Numbered from the stretch's first letter, positions 21,203 to 30,581 are shown. The stretch is 30,581 nt of DNA from Flammula alnicola (GCA_015499995.1 JADNRV010000482.1:1-30581), one strand, 5' to 3'. Numbers and translations: made by a program. The notes: generated from the letters alone by a model not told the origin.

Positions 21203-21524
21203 CGAACTCGTCAGTCGTCGTCGTTCGTTACAAAAGCGCGCGTCAGTCACGTCACGATCTGTCACGAAAGGATCAACACGTGCGACAAACCACGTTACTC
21301 TAAGACTTTCGGGCAGGCTTGCCATTTGTTGTTTACGGCCCCAGTTTCTCTCTCATCCGAGTCCAGCATCCGCTAAGCATCCCATGTTCGTCTGTCGTCC
21401 AGTTCTCCTGAACCTCTAAAGTATACGACTAGAGCTTTCATATCTCAATCTACACTTTCACTGCCGCCACGGCTAACAGCGAAGATTTTCCGAGAATTGG
21501 CTGCTCAAATCAACGTCGATTTCA

Positions 21525-21782
21525 CTAGTTAACCCTGTTGGAAGCAACCTCGAGGCCTGTTTTCCGTACCCATCTCTTCAAGGCGAAATTCTTTTGGATT
21601 CTTTCTGCATGTAGCTTCTCTCGCTGCTTTTCCTTACTCTCGTGCCACATAAACGCATGGGCCTCGTAGACCCCCGCGGTACTATGCGAACTTTCCTTCA
21701 ACGGAAGGTGAACGATAGAGGTGCCTGGTGTGCATACTATTACAACAATCCTTCTATCCCCGTGGCCCGCCATGCCAGCCAT
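21525..21782 (-). CDS. Possible small protein, 85 aa, unknown
   Basis: An uninterrupted frame with a true ATG (MAGMAGHGDRRIVVIV) and a charged helical C-terminal half (HESKEKQREKLHAERIQKNF). No domain, signal peptide or neighbour relation supports it. It lies about 320 bp upstream of the NDC1 start on the same strand and could be chance. Confidence 0.2.
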   Translation of the reverse strand: MAGMAGHGDRRIVVIVCTPGTSIVHLPLKESSHSTAGVYEAHAFMWHESKEKQREKLHAERIQKNFALKRWVRKTGLEVASNRVN

Positions 21783-22031
21783 ATCTCACAGTCGCCTGTA
21801 CGTGACAGTCCTTATGTGTACGGGAGATGTTCGGCGGCCGGTGGTGCACTATTTTTTTGGTTTTCATTGAATTTCCCCGAATGAAACTGATCATAACTGA
21901 TCTCGCTTTATTAAAAATAGATATATGGCGTTAAAAGATATGATTCGCGCAAAGAATTTTCGTCACACAAAGTCAGACCCCGAGGATTTCAAGCGACGGC
22001 ACCGCAGGATTTTTCCCAAACCTGCGAATGA

Positions 22032-22441
22032 AAGTGTCGTGAAAACGAGCTTTTGACAATTCCTCAGCCCTTATCAATCAGTTGCATCAAATACTTACAT
22101 GAAGAGCGGCGGTTCGCAGCCCACTGTAACGTGTGCCTAAGTATGTATACTTACATATGCTTTGCAATTGCTAGGTCGCATCGAAAAGTTCATCTCCCTT
22201 AAGCTTGCACCCCGGTTCGATGTCTCCCGCAATAGCGTGCCAAATTTTCTGGTTGTATATCCTCTCTTTCGCGAATCGTAAGTCAGAGTCCTCAGACATG
22301 TTGCGGATAACCTTTTTGCTTTTCCCAGTTATGCAACTCTATTTTTCTTCGAAAGCCTGGCCCCTGCACGGTAAGTTACATTCTAAGATATTACCCATGC
22401 ATCTAGCTCTCACGGCTTCTGTGTACCGCAGTGGGACTTAG
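22032..22441 (+). pseudogene. Possible four-exon remnant, family not recognised
   Basis: Three plausible introns (22141-22174 GTATGT...TAG, 22278-22328 GTAAGT...CAG, 22371-22431 GTAAGT...CAG) connect one open frame. It reads YLHEERRFAAHCNVCLS, then KLAPRFDVSRNSVPNFLVVY, FRESYATLFFFES and a TAG at 22439. There is no ATG upstream, only a TGA at 22029. A second frame starting at the ATG at 22220 also stays open through the last two of these introns, so the frame choice is uncertain. It may be the 3' part of a broken gene, a non-coding transcript or coincidence. The rest of 21203-23194 shows no other gene. Confidence 0.2.
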
Positions 22442-23194
22442 TGTACCATATGTCAATTCCGGAATCTCTTCACTCTTGAATGGAAAGGATTATTCTTGAC
22501 TGGAAAAGGTTTCTGCCTGAGATTCTATAGGAATCTGCTTTCCGGCACCCATATTGCACAAGAGCGATTACATCCTCAGTGTGAAATCTCTCTATTTTTA
22601 TCTTATGTCAAGAATAACTGACGCACCATGATCACCTTTCGGAGGCTTGCCAATGCCAGGGAAATTATAACCTGCACGCGCGCATTAACTCCCAAGGTAA
22701 TACAGTGGTAAGCCACTCACGATGTCCTCCTGACCAGTTCATGGGATGCGTTCGGAGCTCAGTACTTCAGTACTCAGTGTCAAGAGGAGGTGCGTTGTAT
22801 TCCCCTCATGACATGTGTAGTTGTCTTTATTTCCTTTCCCATGGCGTTAGTTCGGCACCGACCACCCTGTTAAATCCTGCGTATGGCATTTTGATCTGAT
22901 AAGTCAATGCATATGAAGTGGGCAGGGTTTGCCTAAATTTAGAGATCGCTTGCCACGAGTTCTTATGATGGTGCGTTGCCCTCCAGCTACTCTTTGGATC
23001 GAAATGAATTGAAAGCGAGAGGCGACCAGGCTTAGTGACGGTACACACGGAAAGTGTCCGATGCCATGAGGTGATAGGTATAACATCAAGGCTTCTTGAG
23101 TGCTTATCATTTATCGCAATTTTCCGACATAATTCGCAAAACCCCACACTTCAAGCTTCAAGAGTGCCATCCTTGAAGAAGCCTTCCATATACT

Positions 23195-23204
23195 TATATA
23201 AAAG
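23195..23204 (+). promoter_or_regulatory. TATA box of the FAD-oxidase gene
   Basis: TATATAAAAG lies 177 bp upstream of the ATG at 23381 and in the right orientation. The distance would leave a 5' UTR of about 140 bp. The match is good; use is inferred. Confidence 0.5.
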
Positions 23205-23380
23205 TTCAGGATTTCGTGGACCTGGAGACCCCCGTTTAAATGTCCCGATTTATCTCCTTTTGAGATTCGGACATCTAATCGAAGTTTTTTTTAACAACAC
23301 TGACACGGGGATGTTTATGAATTCGGCCCACCTACACGCTGTAAGCGGAGCGGGTTCATCCTTGCAGTCATACCACGACC

Positions 23381-25192
23381 ATGCGTTTTAACGGTGCCTA
23401 CCTTCTTGCAGCGGGCTTTCTCAACGCTACCGTCGCCCAAGGCAATGCCACCAGTGCCACGACGAGTGCTTCAAGGACGTGCACCCGACTTCAAAATACC
23501 CTTGGTTCGGAGGTCATTCAATTCTCGGGAGCTGAGTACCAGGCAAGTGCCACCAATGCATGGAGCCTTTTCAATACCGAAGACCAACCGACATGCATTG
23601 TATTTCCCCGAAATGCGACCCACGTCCAAGTCGCGATGTCGGCTATATTTCGTGACAAAATCCATTATGCTGTGCAAGCGGGCGGCCACAGTGCCATGAC
23701 GGGATGGAATACGTGCGTCCAACTGTGCAACTCTTATCTGATCCCGGATGTTTGCTGAAATACTTCTAGTGTTCAAAATGGCATTCTGTTCTTCTTTTCT
23801 CATATGAACAATGTCACATTCGATCCCGTCAGCGATACAATTACGCTGCAGCCAGGGATTCATTGGGGAGACGCTTTGACGCAACTGCAGCCCCTCGGCG
23901 TTGCACCCTTGGGCGGAAGACTTGGGTGCCTGTTGGTGTCTCTGATGACCTAATTTTTTACTGACATATCGATTCAGTGATATTGGGACAGGACTTCTTC
24001 TCGGCGGTGGACTTAGCTATCTGTCTGGAGAGTTTGGCTTCTCTTCCAATGCTTATGTTGAGCTTGACGTCGTACTGGTTACGGGGAAACTCATTACAGC
24101 AACTGCGACGAACCAGTACTCGGATCTCTTTCGCGCATTGAAAGGCGGCGCCAACCGCTTTGGCATCGTTACCCGATATCAGGTCCAGGCCATCCACACT
24201 GGCACAAACGATGATAAAAATTTCTTCGGCGGGCTTATCCTGGTAGGGTCCCATGAACAATCATGAAAATTTTCAACTGACAATGAGTAACAGTATCCCA
24301 ATTCATCCGCGGAGGCGCTCGTTAACGCCACAGCAAAATATGTCAGTACCGTGAACGACACTAACGCTTGTAAGTGTACTTGTGGCAGATCCTCGACCGA
24401 ATTTAATCCACCAACGGCATATTAGCTATACTTATGGCCTTTACGAATTCCGTGAACGGGAGCGACATAACTTCTAGTCATATCCTGACACTCTTTTATC
24501 GCGGGTCCTCCCTTCCCACTAGCGTCTTTGGAGACTTCCTTTCGATTCCGGCGACGTTCACTCAACTTGGTCCCGTCAGCTACGTCGACGCCAACAACGT
24601 ATTAGGTTCGGGTGCGGATCGAGGATTCGGACAGCTCTTCGGTGCTTCTGCCTTCAAAGGCGGCGTCGTCAATCAATATATGAATGCCTTCAGAGCGTGG
24701 AATGAATACACGCTTGCCATCCAGGATTCGCTGTTTGCTACCGTGCTCGCATTCACGCCAATTATCGACGCTCAGATACTTGCCGGACAAGCCAATGGCG
24801 GGAATCTGATGGATCCTCCTCGAGGAAACTACGCTGCTGTTCAGGTACAGTCCCAAATGCTCATGGAAGTCCCGACAATCCCAAGCTTTGTTGAAACCGC
24901 CCGGCAGACTCTGTTTTCACAGTGAGTCGATTCATACGTCCTCTATTTCCAAGGGAAAACTCATGTGGCTCCAGAATCCCTCGGTCTCCTGGCGTCCCGC
25001 TTTATATAAACGAATGTGATGCCAAACAAAACGTCTTTGCGACCTACGGCAAATTTAACGAACTTAGGAATACATATGCGAAGTATGATCCAACACGGTG
25101 AGTTCCTTGGTTCCCCTTGGAATTTCATTTTCACCCATCAACGTCCTTCCAGATTCAACGTGCGCTTCACAGATGGTCCTATCGGTCTATGA
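23381..25192 (+). CDS. Secreted FAD-linked oxidoreductase (berberine-bridge-like, PCMH FAD-binding), 495 aa
   Basis: Seven exons (23381-23712, 23770-23925, 23978-24242, 24294-24369, 24426-24921, 24975-25097, 25153-25192) sum to exactly 496 codons with the stop. Residues 1-20 (MRFNGAYLLAAGFLNATVAQ) form a signal peptide, and several NxT sites follow. The FAD_binding_4 domain starts at CIVFPRNATHVQVAM. The GGHS motif (residues 101-104) supplies His103, the usual covalent 8-alpha-histidyl FAD ligand. LQPGIHWGDAL, LGGRLGDIGTG, LLLGGGLSYLSGEFGF and LFRALKGGANRFGIVTRY follow in the family order. The end (ATYGKFNELRNTYAKYDPTR then FNVRF) is the BBE C-terminal substrate/FAD module. The second covalent Cys of bicovalent members is not seen: the expected site reads DIGTGLL. 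Such enzymes oxidise sugars, alcohols or secondary metabolites extracellularly; the substrate is unknown. No biosynthetic cluster surrounds it here. Confidence 0.94.
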
Positions 25193-25880
25193 AATCCATG
25201 GTAACGAAGGCTTAAAATTTTGGAACCTGCGATCTGTATATTTATTCAAGATAGACTTTATTGTTAACATTTAGAGAAAATTATTGGCGTATATCTAGAC
25301 TGCCCCGTGAATTGAAGGACTAGATTTTCTGTGATACCCCAAAGGGCCAAAGCCTTGCCTACAGGCCGCGTCGTCGTTTCTGTCACGAGCACGTACTTAT
25401 ATTTAACCGCCGTGCCACTATCTGAGCATCGTCTACATTGTTTTTTTGTGATCTGTTTGTTATTCACCACCCGTGTGCGAACAATTTTTTGGCGAGTGGG
25501 GCCTGGGCCGAACAATATTCCATCCGACCCTAGTATTCGACCTTTTTGGGCATTCATCGTTACGTGACACCGACTTGAACTTCAACCAGAACCATATAAC
25601 TTTTTTCTTCGAAGCCTTGTATAAACTCTCAACTTTGTTTCCTGTTTCCTGTTTCTGTTTAACAAATGGCCTCCTGTTCCTGAACCTTGAGCTTGAAAGT
25701 TGAAGGTGAGCAAGGCGCCACCCAAAACGGACGCTGCAACTTTTTGACTTTTTCCAGCCTTGGTTGGAACAAAGTTCAATTCGAAATGTCCTAGTCAGCC
25801 ACCTTGTGGGGCGTATTTATCCATAGGGTCTTGGACCGATTGTCGGCGAGACTTTCATCTTTTCCTTGCTTGACGCTAAA
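25193..25880. other. Spacer between oxidase and NLS-protein genes
   Basis: Holds the 3' UTR of the oxidase and the promoter of the next gene. The clusters ttcctgtttcctgtttctg at about 25640 and gcttgaaagttgaagg at about 25691 are the only structured words seen. Pyrimidine-rich runs precede the ATG at 25881. No gene is seen. Confidence 0.5.
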
Positions 25881-26999
25881 ATGACTACGAACTCGAAATC
25901 AAGCCAAGACTCGGTCAGCAAAGCGGTCCCGTTGACTCCCATGCGGCGACTTCTCTGCAAGGTGGACCTCATCCGGCCCATCTTGGCTTTGGGAAAACGA
26001 AACAGAGATAACAATGTCGACGGCTCTACTCCGGACGCAAGTCATCTTGCACTGGCAACAACTGTTGATCCAGCCCTATCTTCTGTTGGTACTACTGGTT
26101 CATCGGAAGACCTCGCCATTGCGATGAGTACGATGTTCGACACCGCTCCACCCGACCCTATTTCCATGTCTACCCAGCGGGCTCGGCTTGCAATTCAGCA
26201 AGACGACCAACCCCTTGACGCCATCGTGGTCACAACGCTTCCATGCTACCCTTTCTGTTGTCACGAAGACTTGCTTATGATGACCCGCCAACAACTGGTC
26301 GAAGTTGCGGCCCTATTCAACGCCCATCTGCCGTGTGCCATGCAGATTGAGGTCTCGGAGACTGTCACCGACGCACATATACGCTATTGCATCGAGACTT
26401 TGGTCGGCATTGTGCCCGATATTCCTGGCGCCCCGAAGGCTATCAAATCTCGACCCAACGCACGAAAGGAGGGCACGATCTCCGACCTGCTTGACGCCGC
26501 ACAGTTTGATGTCATTCCATCTCCTCCCACGAGTCCACTAGCCATGCGAGTTTCACGGAGGAGGGGTTTATCGCTCATGGCCACCCCCTCACGCCTGTTG
26601 GAGCGTCTCGAAGAAGAGGATGAAGGCAGCCTTTTCATCGATGAGAGACCTTTGAAGAAGCGCAAGGTGTCTAATGTCAAGGCCATGCCGACTCGCTTAA
26701 TGTATGAAGGAGACGGAATGGATATGGATGTTATGCCGCCGCGCGCCTTGATGCTTTCTACGAGTGTCGAGATATTATTCTCTCCTGCCGACATCCTTTC
26801 TCCTGAGTCGGATATGGTTCTTTACTCGCCAAGCAAGAAGCCTGGCAGGCATTCCGATGGCGGTTCGGCCTGTGGCTCAAATTCGAGAAACGGGACATCG
26901 AACATGGAGTCAATTCGGCCCATAAGAAGCCCTCGCAGTGATGGTTCCTCTCGATATGACTTTGACGGTGAAGATGGAACTAGGATGGATATCTCTTAA
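25881..26999 (+). CDS. Intronless, largely disordered, probably nuclear protein, 372 aa
   Basis: The single exon runs from ATG 25881 (MTTNSKSSQDSVSK) to TAA. Residues about 110-190 form the only compact-looking block: IVVTTLPCYPFCCHEDLLMM, MTRQQLVEVAALFNAHLP, then SETVTDAHIRYCIETLVGIV and PDIPGAPKAI. The rest is rich in Ser, Pro, Asp and Arg. PLKKRKV at residues 257-263 matches the classical SV40-type nuclear localisation signal, preceded by an acidic patch (LERLEEEDEGSLF). Several SP/TP sites (SPPTSPL, ILSPES, RSPRSD) suggest proline-directed phosphorylation. The block resembles hypothetical proteins I associate with Agaricomycetes, without known function. A regulatory or chromatin-linked role is an inference from the NLS. 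Absence of introns is unusual for this neighbourhood. Confidence 0.85.
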   Translation: MTTNSKSSQDSVSKAVPLTPMRRLLCKVDLIRPILALGKRNRDNNVDGSTPDASHLALATTVDPALSSVGTTGSSEDLAIAMSTMFDTAPPDPISMSTQRARLAIQQDDQPLDAIVVTTLPCYPFCCHEDLLMMTRQQLVEVAALFNAHLPCAMQIEVSETVTDAHIRYCIETLVGIVPDIPGAPKAIKSRPNARKEGTISDLLDAAQFDVIPSPPTSPLAMRVSRRRGLSLMATPSRLLERLEEEDEGSLFIDERPLKKRKVSNVKAMPTRLMYEGDGMDMDVMPPRALMLSTSVEILFSPADILSPESDMVLYSPSKKPGRHSDGGSACGSNSRNGTSNMESIRPIRSPRSDGSSRYDFDGEDGTRMDIS

Positions 27000-27875
27000 G
27001 CTCAAGGCTTGACATTATGGCTTGCATTTCTCGGTTTCGGATTCCCAGCGTTCGTTATGTCTGGTTGCATTACCCTTGCATCTGACCGTTTCCTTCCTTT
27101 TCTTCTGGGCAACTAGATAATTAAATACACCGTAGGCGCCACCAGCGTCGATAATTTTCTCAGCTTGATGTTGCACCCGAATGGTCCTCTTTACGAAGCG
27201 TTTTATGCATCGGGTTATTCGTATCTGTTGTTTCAGCAAGGTTTTTTACGCCACAGGAAGCGAGAGCGTTGACTTGCACCCGCGTACGCTATTCATGAGG
27301 AAGGAATTCCTACGGCAAGTCAGTGATGAATCGATGAACCTTGCTGCAACTTCGAATTCAACATGGGAAGGCGCCGTATCTGTCCCAACGTCATCAGCGA
27401 CCATTTTCCTGCATCCTTATGTGGATAAGGAGCCAATCCAGCGCATTGTTCGTTAATAGGTGGAGTTATGCTGTTCGACGCAGTGTGATTACAGTGTGGG
27501 GAACGGCAGACAGATCTTTGGGAAGACACCGGCGAAAGCAGTGCAAATGGAGACGGAGATTACCGCAGGACGTATAGTACCTCTCGTGTTGCCATTTCAA
27601 TATTTCAAGTAGATATTATCGAACTACGTAAGAGAATTCATGTTAATTCGAGTAATACCGTCGTTGTATATTTCGTTGGGTAGAGTTTATCGTATTTCCG
27701 AGTCTTCGATCCATGATACAACCGTCGCACTGCCACGACGGCGAGGAGAACGTGTTGTGGAGATGTTCTTCGCATTCGCAAAGTAGATATGTAGAAAGAG
27801 AGAAGATCGGACCTAATGGAAATAATATCATAAGCATGCTGCCCTTTGGACGGTCTAAGGGAATGAGGATTTACC
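27000..27875. other. Spacer with no supported gene
   Basis: It holds the 3' UTRs of the NLS-protein gene (+) and modular paralogue 2 (-), which converge. Open frames on both strands overlap one another and show no domain, leader or splice structure. Confidence 0.5.
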
Positions 27876-29440
27876 TCACGTATACGTAGTCTTCGAGAGT
27901 TCAAGGAATGATTTAACCACGGGGCCATAGGTCCTCTTATTTAGCTGGTAGGCCCACGGGACGTTGCCCTTTCCGCCACGGTTGAATGAATACAAGTTTC
28001 CGACCTGCGGTATAGTGACACGATGATCGTAACCCGGCACAGTACATTCAACCGGGGTCAGGAATCGAAGGTAACGGAGGACCAGTGTTGGCCCGTACTT
28101 GGCGTGTTCCGGCAGGGTTGATAATTCTAAGCGAACCATAACACGACCTGGTTTGATGACGTGAGTGAGCGGCGTCCCAAGAAGTCTCTGAAGTAATGGG
28201 AGATGCTCACCAGCATATGGTTTGATGGGCGTCTTGTAGCAGGAACGATTGTCACGAAAGAGGTGGTTCAATTTGAAAATTTCTGAGCTGTGGCGCGTTA
28301 TAAGATGAAGACGATAGTTGCCTTTTGAGAGATCAATGAAGAAAGGTTGATTGATGCTGTACAGGCTAAGTTCTAACCTCACTGGGAGCTTCTGGATATC
28401 AGATACAAGGGCCTCGTCAACCAGACCTTCTCGACATAAAAGATGCCGTAGTCCTATGTATTGGTCATATGCTGCAATTTGACAGAGACTCACGGACCAT
28501 GGCTTTCCGAGGCCGAGGTCCAAATCGTCCCCACTGCTGAAGGACGACAAGTTGTCACACTTGCGAAAACGGAGTTGCCCAGATATCGCGGGTTGACCGG
28601 GTTCAATGTGGTAGTAGAGAAATCCCTTGGTGTTAGGCGGAAATCGGTGCACAATTGTTCGCAGTCCTCCATATTCGGATTTGTAGAGAAGGTTCAAAGG
28701 ATAGTAGGACCTCGACCCTTTTCCGAGCTCGGTAAGCGCGTGCTCGTCCTTAGAGATTCGAAAGTGTGCTTGTGTAATGCCCGACAAATTGAAGATCTTC
28801 TGACCGGCAATTAGCATCTTCCCGGGTATGAGCGTTAGGAGAGGCCGAGTGGCGAACATTTCACCAACATGCAGGGGGGCCACGGAGGGGTCTGGGGCCC
28901 ATTCTTCGCTCAGGAGTTGGAGTAATCCATTGGCCGCGACGTCACTCCCGAGAAAGTTGGATCGTACGTTCCAAACCCATGGCGTCCCGTTCGGGAGTTC
29001 CAAATCACGTCCTTCAAGAAATTGAGCGACATCATCGCACAGACGGAATCGGATTTGACCACGGCCTTCTGGATCATCTGGCGGTTGATGATAATACAGA
29101 ACTCCTTTGGTGCTCTGCGGGAAGGGGATCGTCCTCTGCTTTCCTCCCACAAATTTAGTACGATAATACAATTTGTGTGGATTTTTTTCGACAATTCGTA
29201 GCCGCCAATTGCGAAGAACATTGGCGATTTATACCCAGATATATCGTAGGCCTGCTGTCCAACAGCGGCCATGTTTTCAGGTCTCAAAGTCAGGACAGTC
29301 CGTCTTTCCCTCGGCCCGGTACGCCATGAGCCTATGGAAGTCTATCAAGAATGCAAGTAAACATCAGACTTCGAGATACTCATAGACACGATTGGCGAAT
29401 TGTACATGGACCACATACCGAGAAATGTTTTAACTCCCAT
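27876..29440 (-). CDS. Modular repeat protein, paralogue 2, with apparent frame breaks (possibly pseudogene)
   Basis: A 431-codon frame (29171-27876) aligns throughout with paralogue 1. Module 1 has GVLYYHQP, GQIRFRLCDD, EGRDLELP and GTPWVW. Module 2 has LTLIPGKM, NLSGITQAHFRI, GFLYYHIEPGQPAISGQLRF, SGDDLDL and GKPWSVSLCQIAAYD. The C-terminal part has STLPEH, LTPVECTVPGYDH and VPWAYQL. Upstream, the start of module 1 (RTVLTLRPENMAAVG, YDISG) lies in a different frame, and the switch coincides with an A7 run (T7 on the + strand, 29182-29188). A 5' exon ending ...CATTTCTCG before GTATGT at 29418 matches the exon-1 end of paralogue 1. Possible starts are MGVKTFLG at 29440 (acceptor 29332) or MLTRQALRY at 29581, which needs another frame change. 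Most of the reading frame is intact. Confidence 0.7.
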
Positions 29441-29757
29441 CTTCTACTAGATTTCCAAGTCGAAATCACTGATCCTCGGAATCTCTCGCCAGCATTCGAT
29501 CCCAGAGATTGCCCGGATGTCCACAGGAAGTGAACAGGTGGGGTGTTGAGCACTGTATCGAAGTGCTTGCCGTGTCAACATCGTGGGTGAAAATAGCCTG
29601 TTTCCTGGTTACTTAAGTTCTGTGTGTAAAGTAAGGTGACCGTATCAATCTACCTGTGCGCCGTTTGCAGTTCGGGGGAATCAAGAGACTTACGAATATC
29701 GCGTCCACCTTGCATGAACTGGTCCTGCAACTCGACTACTGCCAGACGTGAATCGGG

Positions 29758-30096
29758 TCAACCAAGGTAGTCTAAGAGTAGGCGAGGAATCTTCGAAGTG
29801 GGTCTCGTGGGGTTGTCTATTGGTAGGGTGCTATGCCTTTGATCTGGGAATAGAATACGATTCATATCGTAACATTCCGGTCGCGTCCGACTGGCTTTGA
29901 ACTTGAGATGGCCGACGATCAAGAGTCCAGAAGATTGGAATATGCACTCGATAGTTAAATTACGTATGTGATAGAATTGGTATGAATTCGCGATTTCAAG
30001 GAGGAGGACGAAGAAGAGGAGGAGAGGCACAACCCAAAGTTGTCCATCACCATTTACTCCACGCTTCCAGATGGCGTGTGACGTGCGGCCCGACAT
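29758..30096 (-). CDS. Possible small single-pass membrane protein, 112 aa
   Basis: An uninterrupted frame begins with ATG (MSGRTSHAIWKRG). It has one strong hydrophobic segment at about residues 20-36 (LWVVPLLLFFVLLLEIA) and a basic tail. No family is recognised and no introns are needed. It lies upstream of modular paralogue 2 on the same strand. It could be a lineage-specific gene or chance. Confidence 0.28.
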   Translation of the reverse strand: MSGRTSHAIWKRGVNGDGQLWVVPLLLFFVLLLEIANSYQFYHIRNLTIECIFQSSGLLIVGHLKFKASRTRPECYDMNRILFPDQRHSTLPIDNPTRPTSKIPRLLLDYLG

Positions 30097-30259
30097 CCTA
30101 ACTTGTGTCGCGGCTTACGACTCGTATCCGTAATACGAGGGCCTGGCTTCATGATGTTCTGCCCCTTGTGCTTCTAACGTATCGAATTGAACGCGCACTG
30201 CCATTCGCCACCAAGTGACTTCAAGGTGGTAGGCTACTTTACATTCGGGCTGAAACTTG

Positions 30260-30287
30260 AAGCTTGAAGGCCTACACCTTCAAGCTT
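30260..30287. repeat. Perfect 11-bp hairpin
   Basis: AAGCTTGAAGG (30260-30270) and CCTTCAAGCTT (30277-30287) pair perfectly around a 6-nt loop. It lies about 75 bp upstream of the DUF6533 gene start. Similar cttgaagcttgaa words occur at about 8078-8091 and 23148-23160. Confidence 0.6.
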
Positions 30288-30362
30288 TCGATCCACATCG
30301 TTGAGGGTTATTGAAAGAGCGGATGGACGAGATGCAGGCATTGGCACAACGAGGGCCGCAGG

Positions 30363-30581
30363 ATGCGTCTTTCTGCGGAACGTTTTATGTTGTGAGTACC
30401 ATCCACGTCGGTTTCGGGATTCTAACTGTGCATTGACATATCCTCCCTGTTTGTAGTGGCTGCCGCTGTATGGTGACCTGGGAGTACATTATTACGTGCC
30501 GGGATGAATATCAATATATCTGGAGGTACGTACGTCAGGCATTTCGTTGGCATTTACTCAAGGATTACAGAGGTTCTATGA
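30363..30581 (+). CDS. DUF6533 membrane protein, 5' end only
   Basis: Exon 1 (30363-30391, MRLSAERFM) joins exon 2 (30457-30525) across a 65-nt intron. Exon 2 encodes VTWEYIITCRDEYQYIWR, which fits the start of the DUF6533 domain of Agaricomycete multi-pass membrane proteins (pattern Y-[DE]-Y-[LI]-[IL]-T...E...IW). A 45-nt GTACGT...CAG intron (30526-30570) then leads to an exon starting GSM at the edge, as expected for a family where W-x-R/G is followed by the first helix. The usual proteins have about seven helices and unknown function. Another in-frame start at 30470 (MVTWEY) is possible. The gene continues beyond the window. Confidence 0.6.

Noticed and set aside
20789..21325. NDC1 start at 21325
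   Set aside because: The extra 41 residues are rich in Arg/Asp/Val, unlike known Ndc1 N-termini, and the Ser/Thr/Pro-rich start at 21202 is more typical; it remains possible.
28461..28814. 117-codon + strand frame
   Set aside because: Antisense to modular paralogue 2 with no independent support.

Overview
This is a stretch of filamentous basidiomycete (Agaricomycete-type) nuclear genome. The evidence is dense short introns (mostly 44-72 nt, GT...AG, often GTAAG/GTGAG donors), genes on both strands with no operons, a fungal NDC1 nucleoporin and a PEX19, a DUF2235 hydrolase, a DUF6533 N-terminus at the right edge, and a protein family that resembles Agaricomycete-specific hypothetical proteins. 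Gene models were spliced by eye; where exon lengths sum to whole codons this is stated.

Layout from left to right. 1-3934 (-): a DUF2235 (Tle1-like) alpha/beta hydrolase with a C-terminal helical-repeat region, running off the left edge. One of its introns holds a 694-bp TA-flanked inverted-repeat transposon (223-916). 3935-6035: mostly non-coding, with a decayed gene (about 4747-5542) and a 29-bp tandem duplication. 6036-7119 (-): a 319-aa alpha/beta hydrolase with a GHSAGG elbow. 7596-7870: a second, unrelated TA-flanked MITE of 275 bp. 8346-9665 (+): PEX19 with a C-terminal CaaX box. 9666-11150: gene-poor. 11151-12044 (-): a four-helix membrane protein of unknown role. 12045-16872: gene-poor, with one doubtful secreted-like gene. 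16873-18508 (+): first member of a paralogous pair built of repeated modules. 18849-21202 (-): NDC1, convergent with it. 21203-23380: long spacer with weak candidates. 23381-25192 (+): secreted FAD-linked (berberine-bridge-like) oxidase. 25881-26999 (+): intronless, disordered, probably nuclear protein with an SV40-like NLS. 27876-about 29440 (-): second member of the paralogous pair, with apparent frame breaks. 30363-30581 (+): start of a DUF6533 membrane protein.

The genes do not form one pathway. PEX19 (peroxisome membrane protein import) and NDC1 (nuclear pore/spindle pole body anchoring) are housekeeping genes. The hydrolases, the oxidase and the paralogous pair look like accessory, lineage-specific genes.

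The most interesting signals are: the two paralogues of a modular family without a recognised domain (each module has a G-x-x-YYH...SGQ-x-RFR-x-C...PW signature), where both copies carry a -1 frame discontinuity, one exactly at an A7 run; and a transposon sitting neatly inside what was a 47-nt intron.
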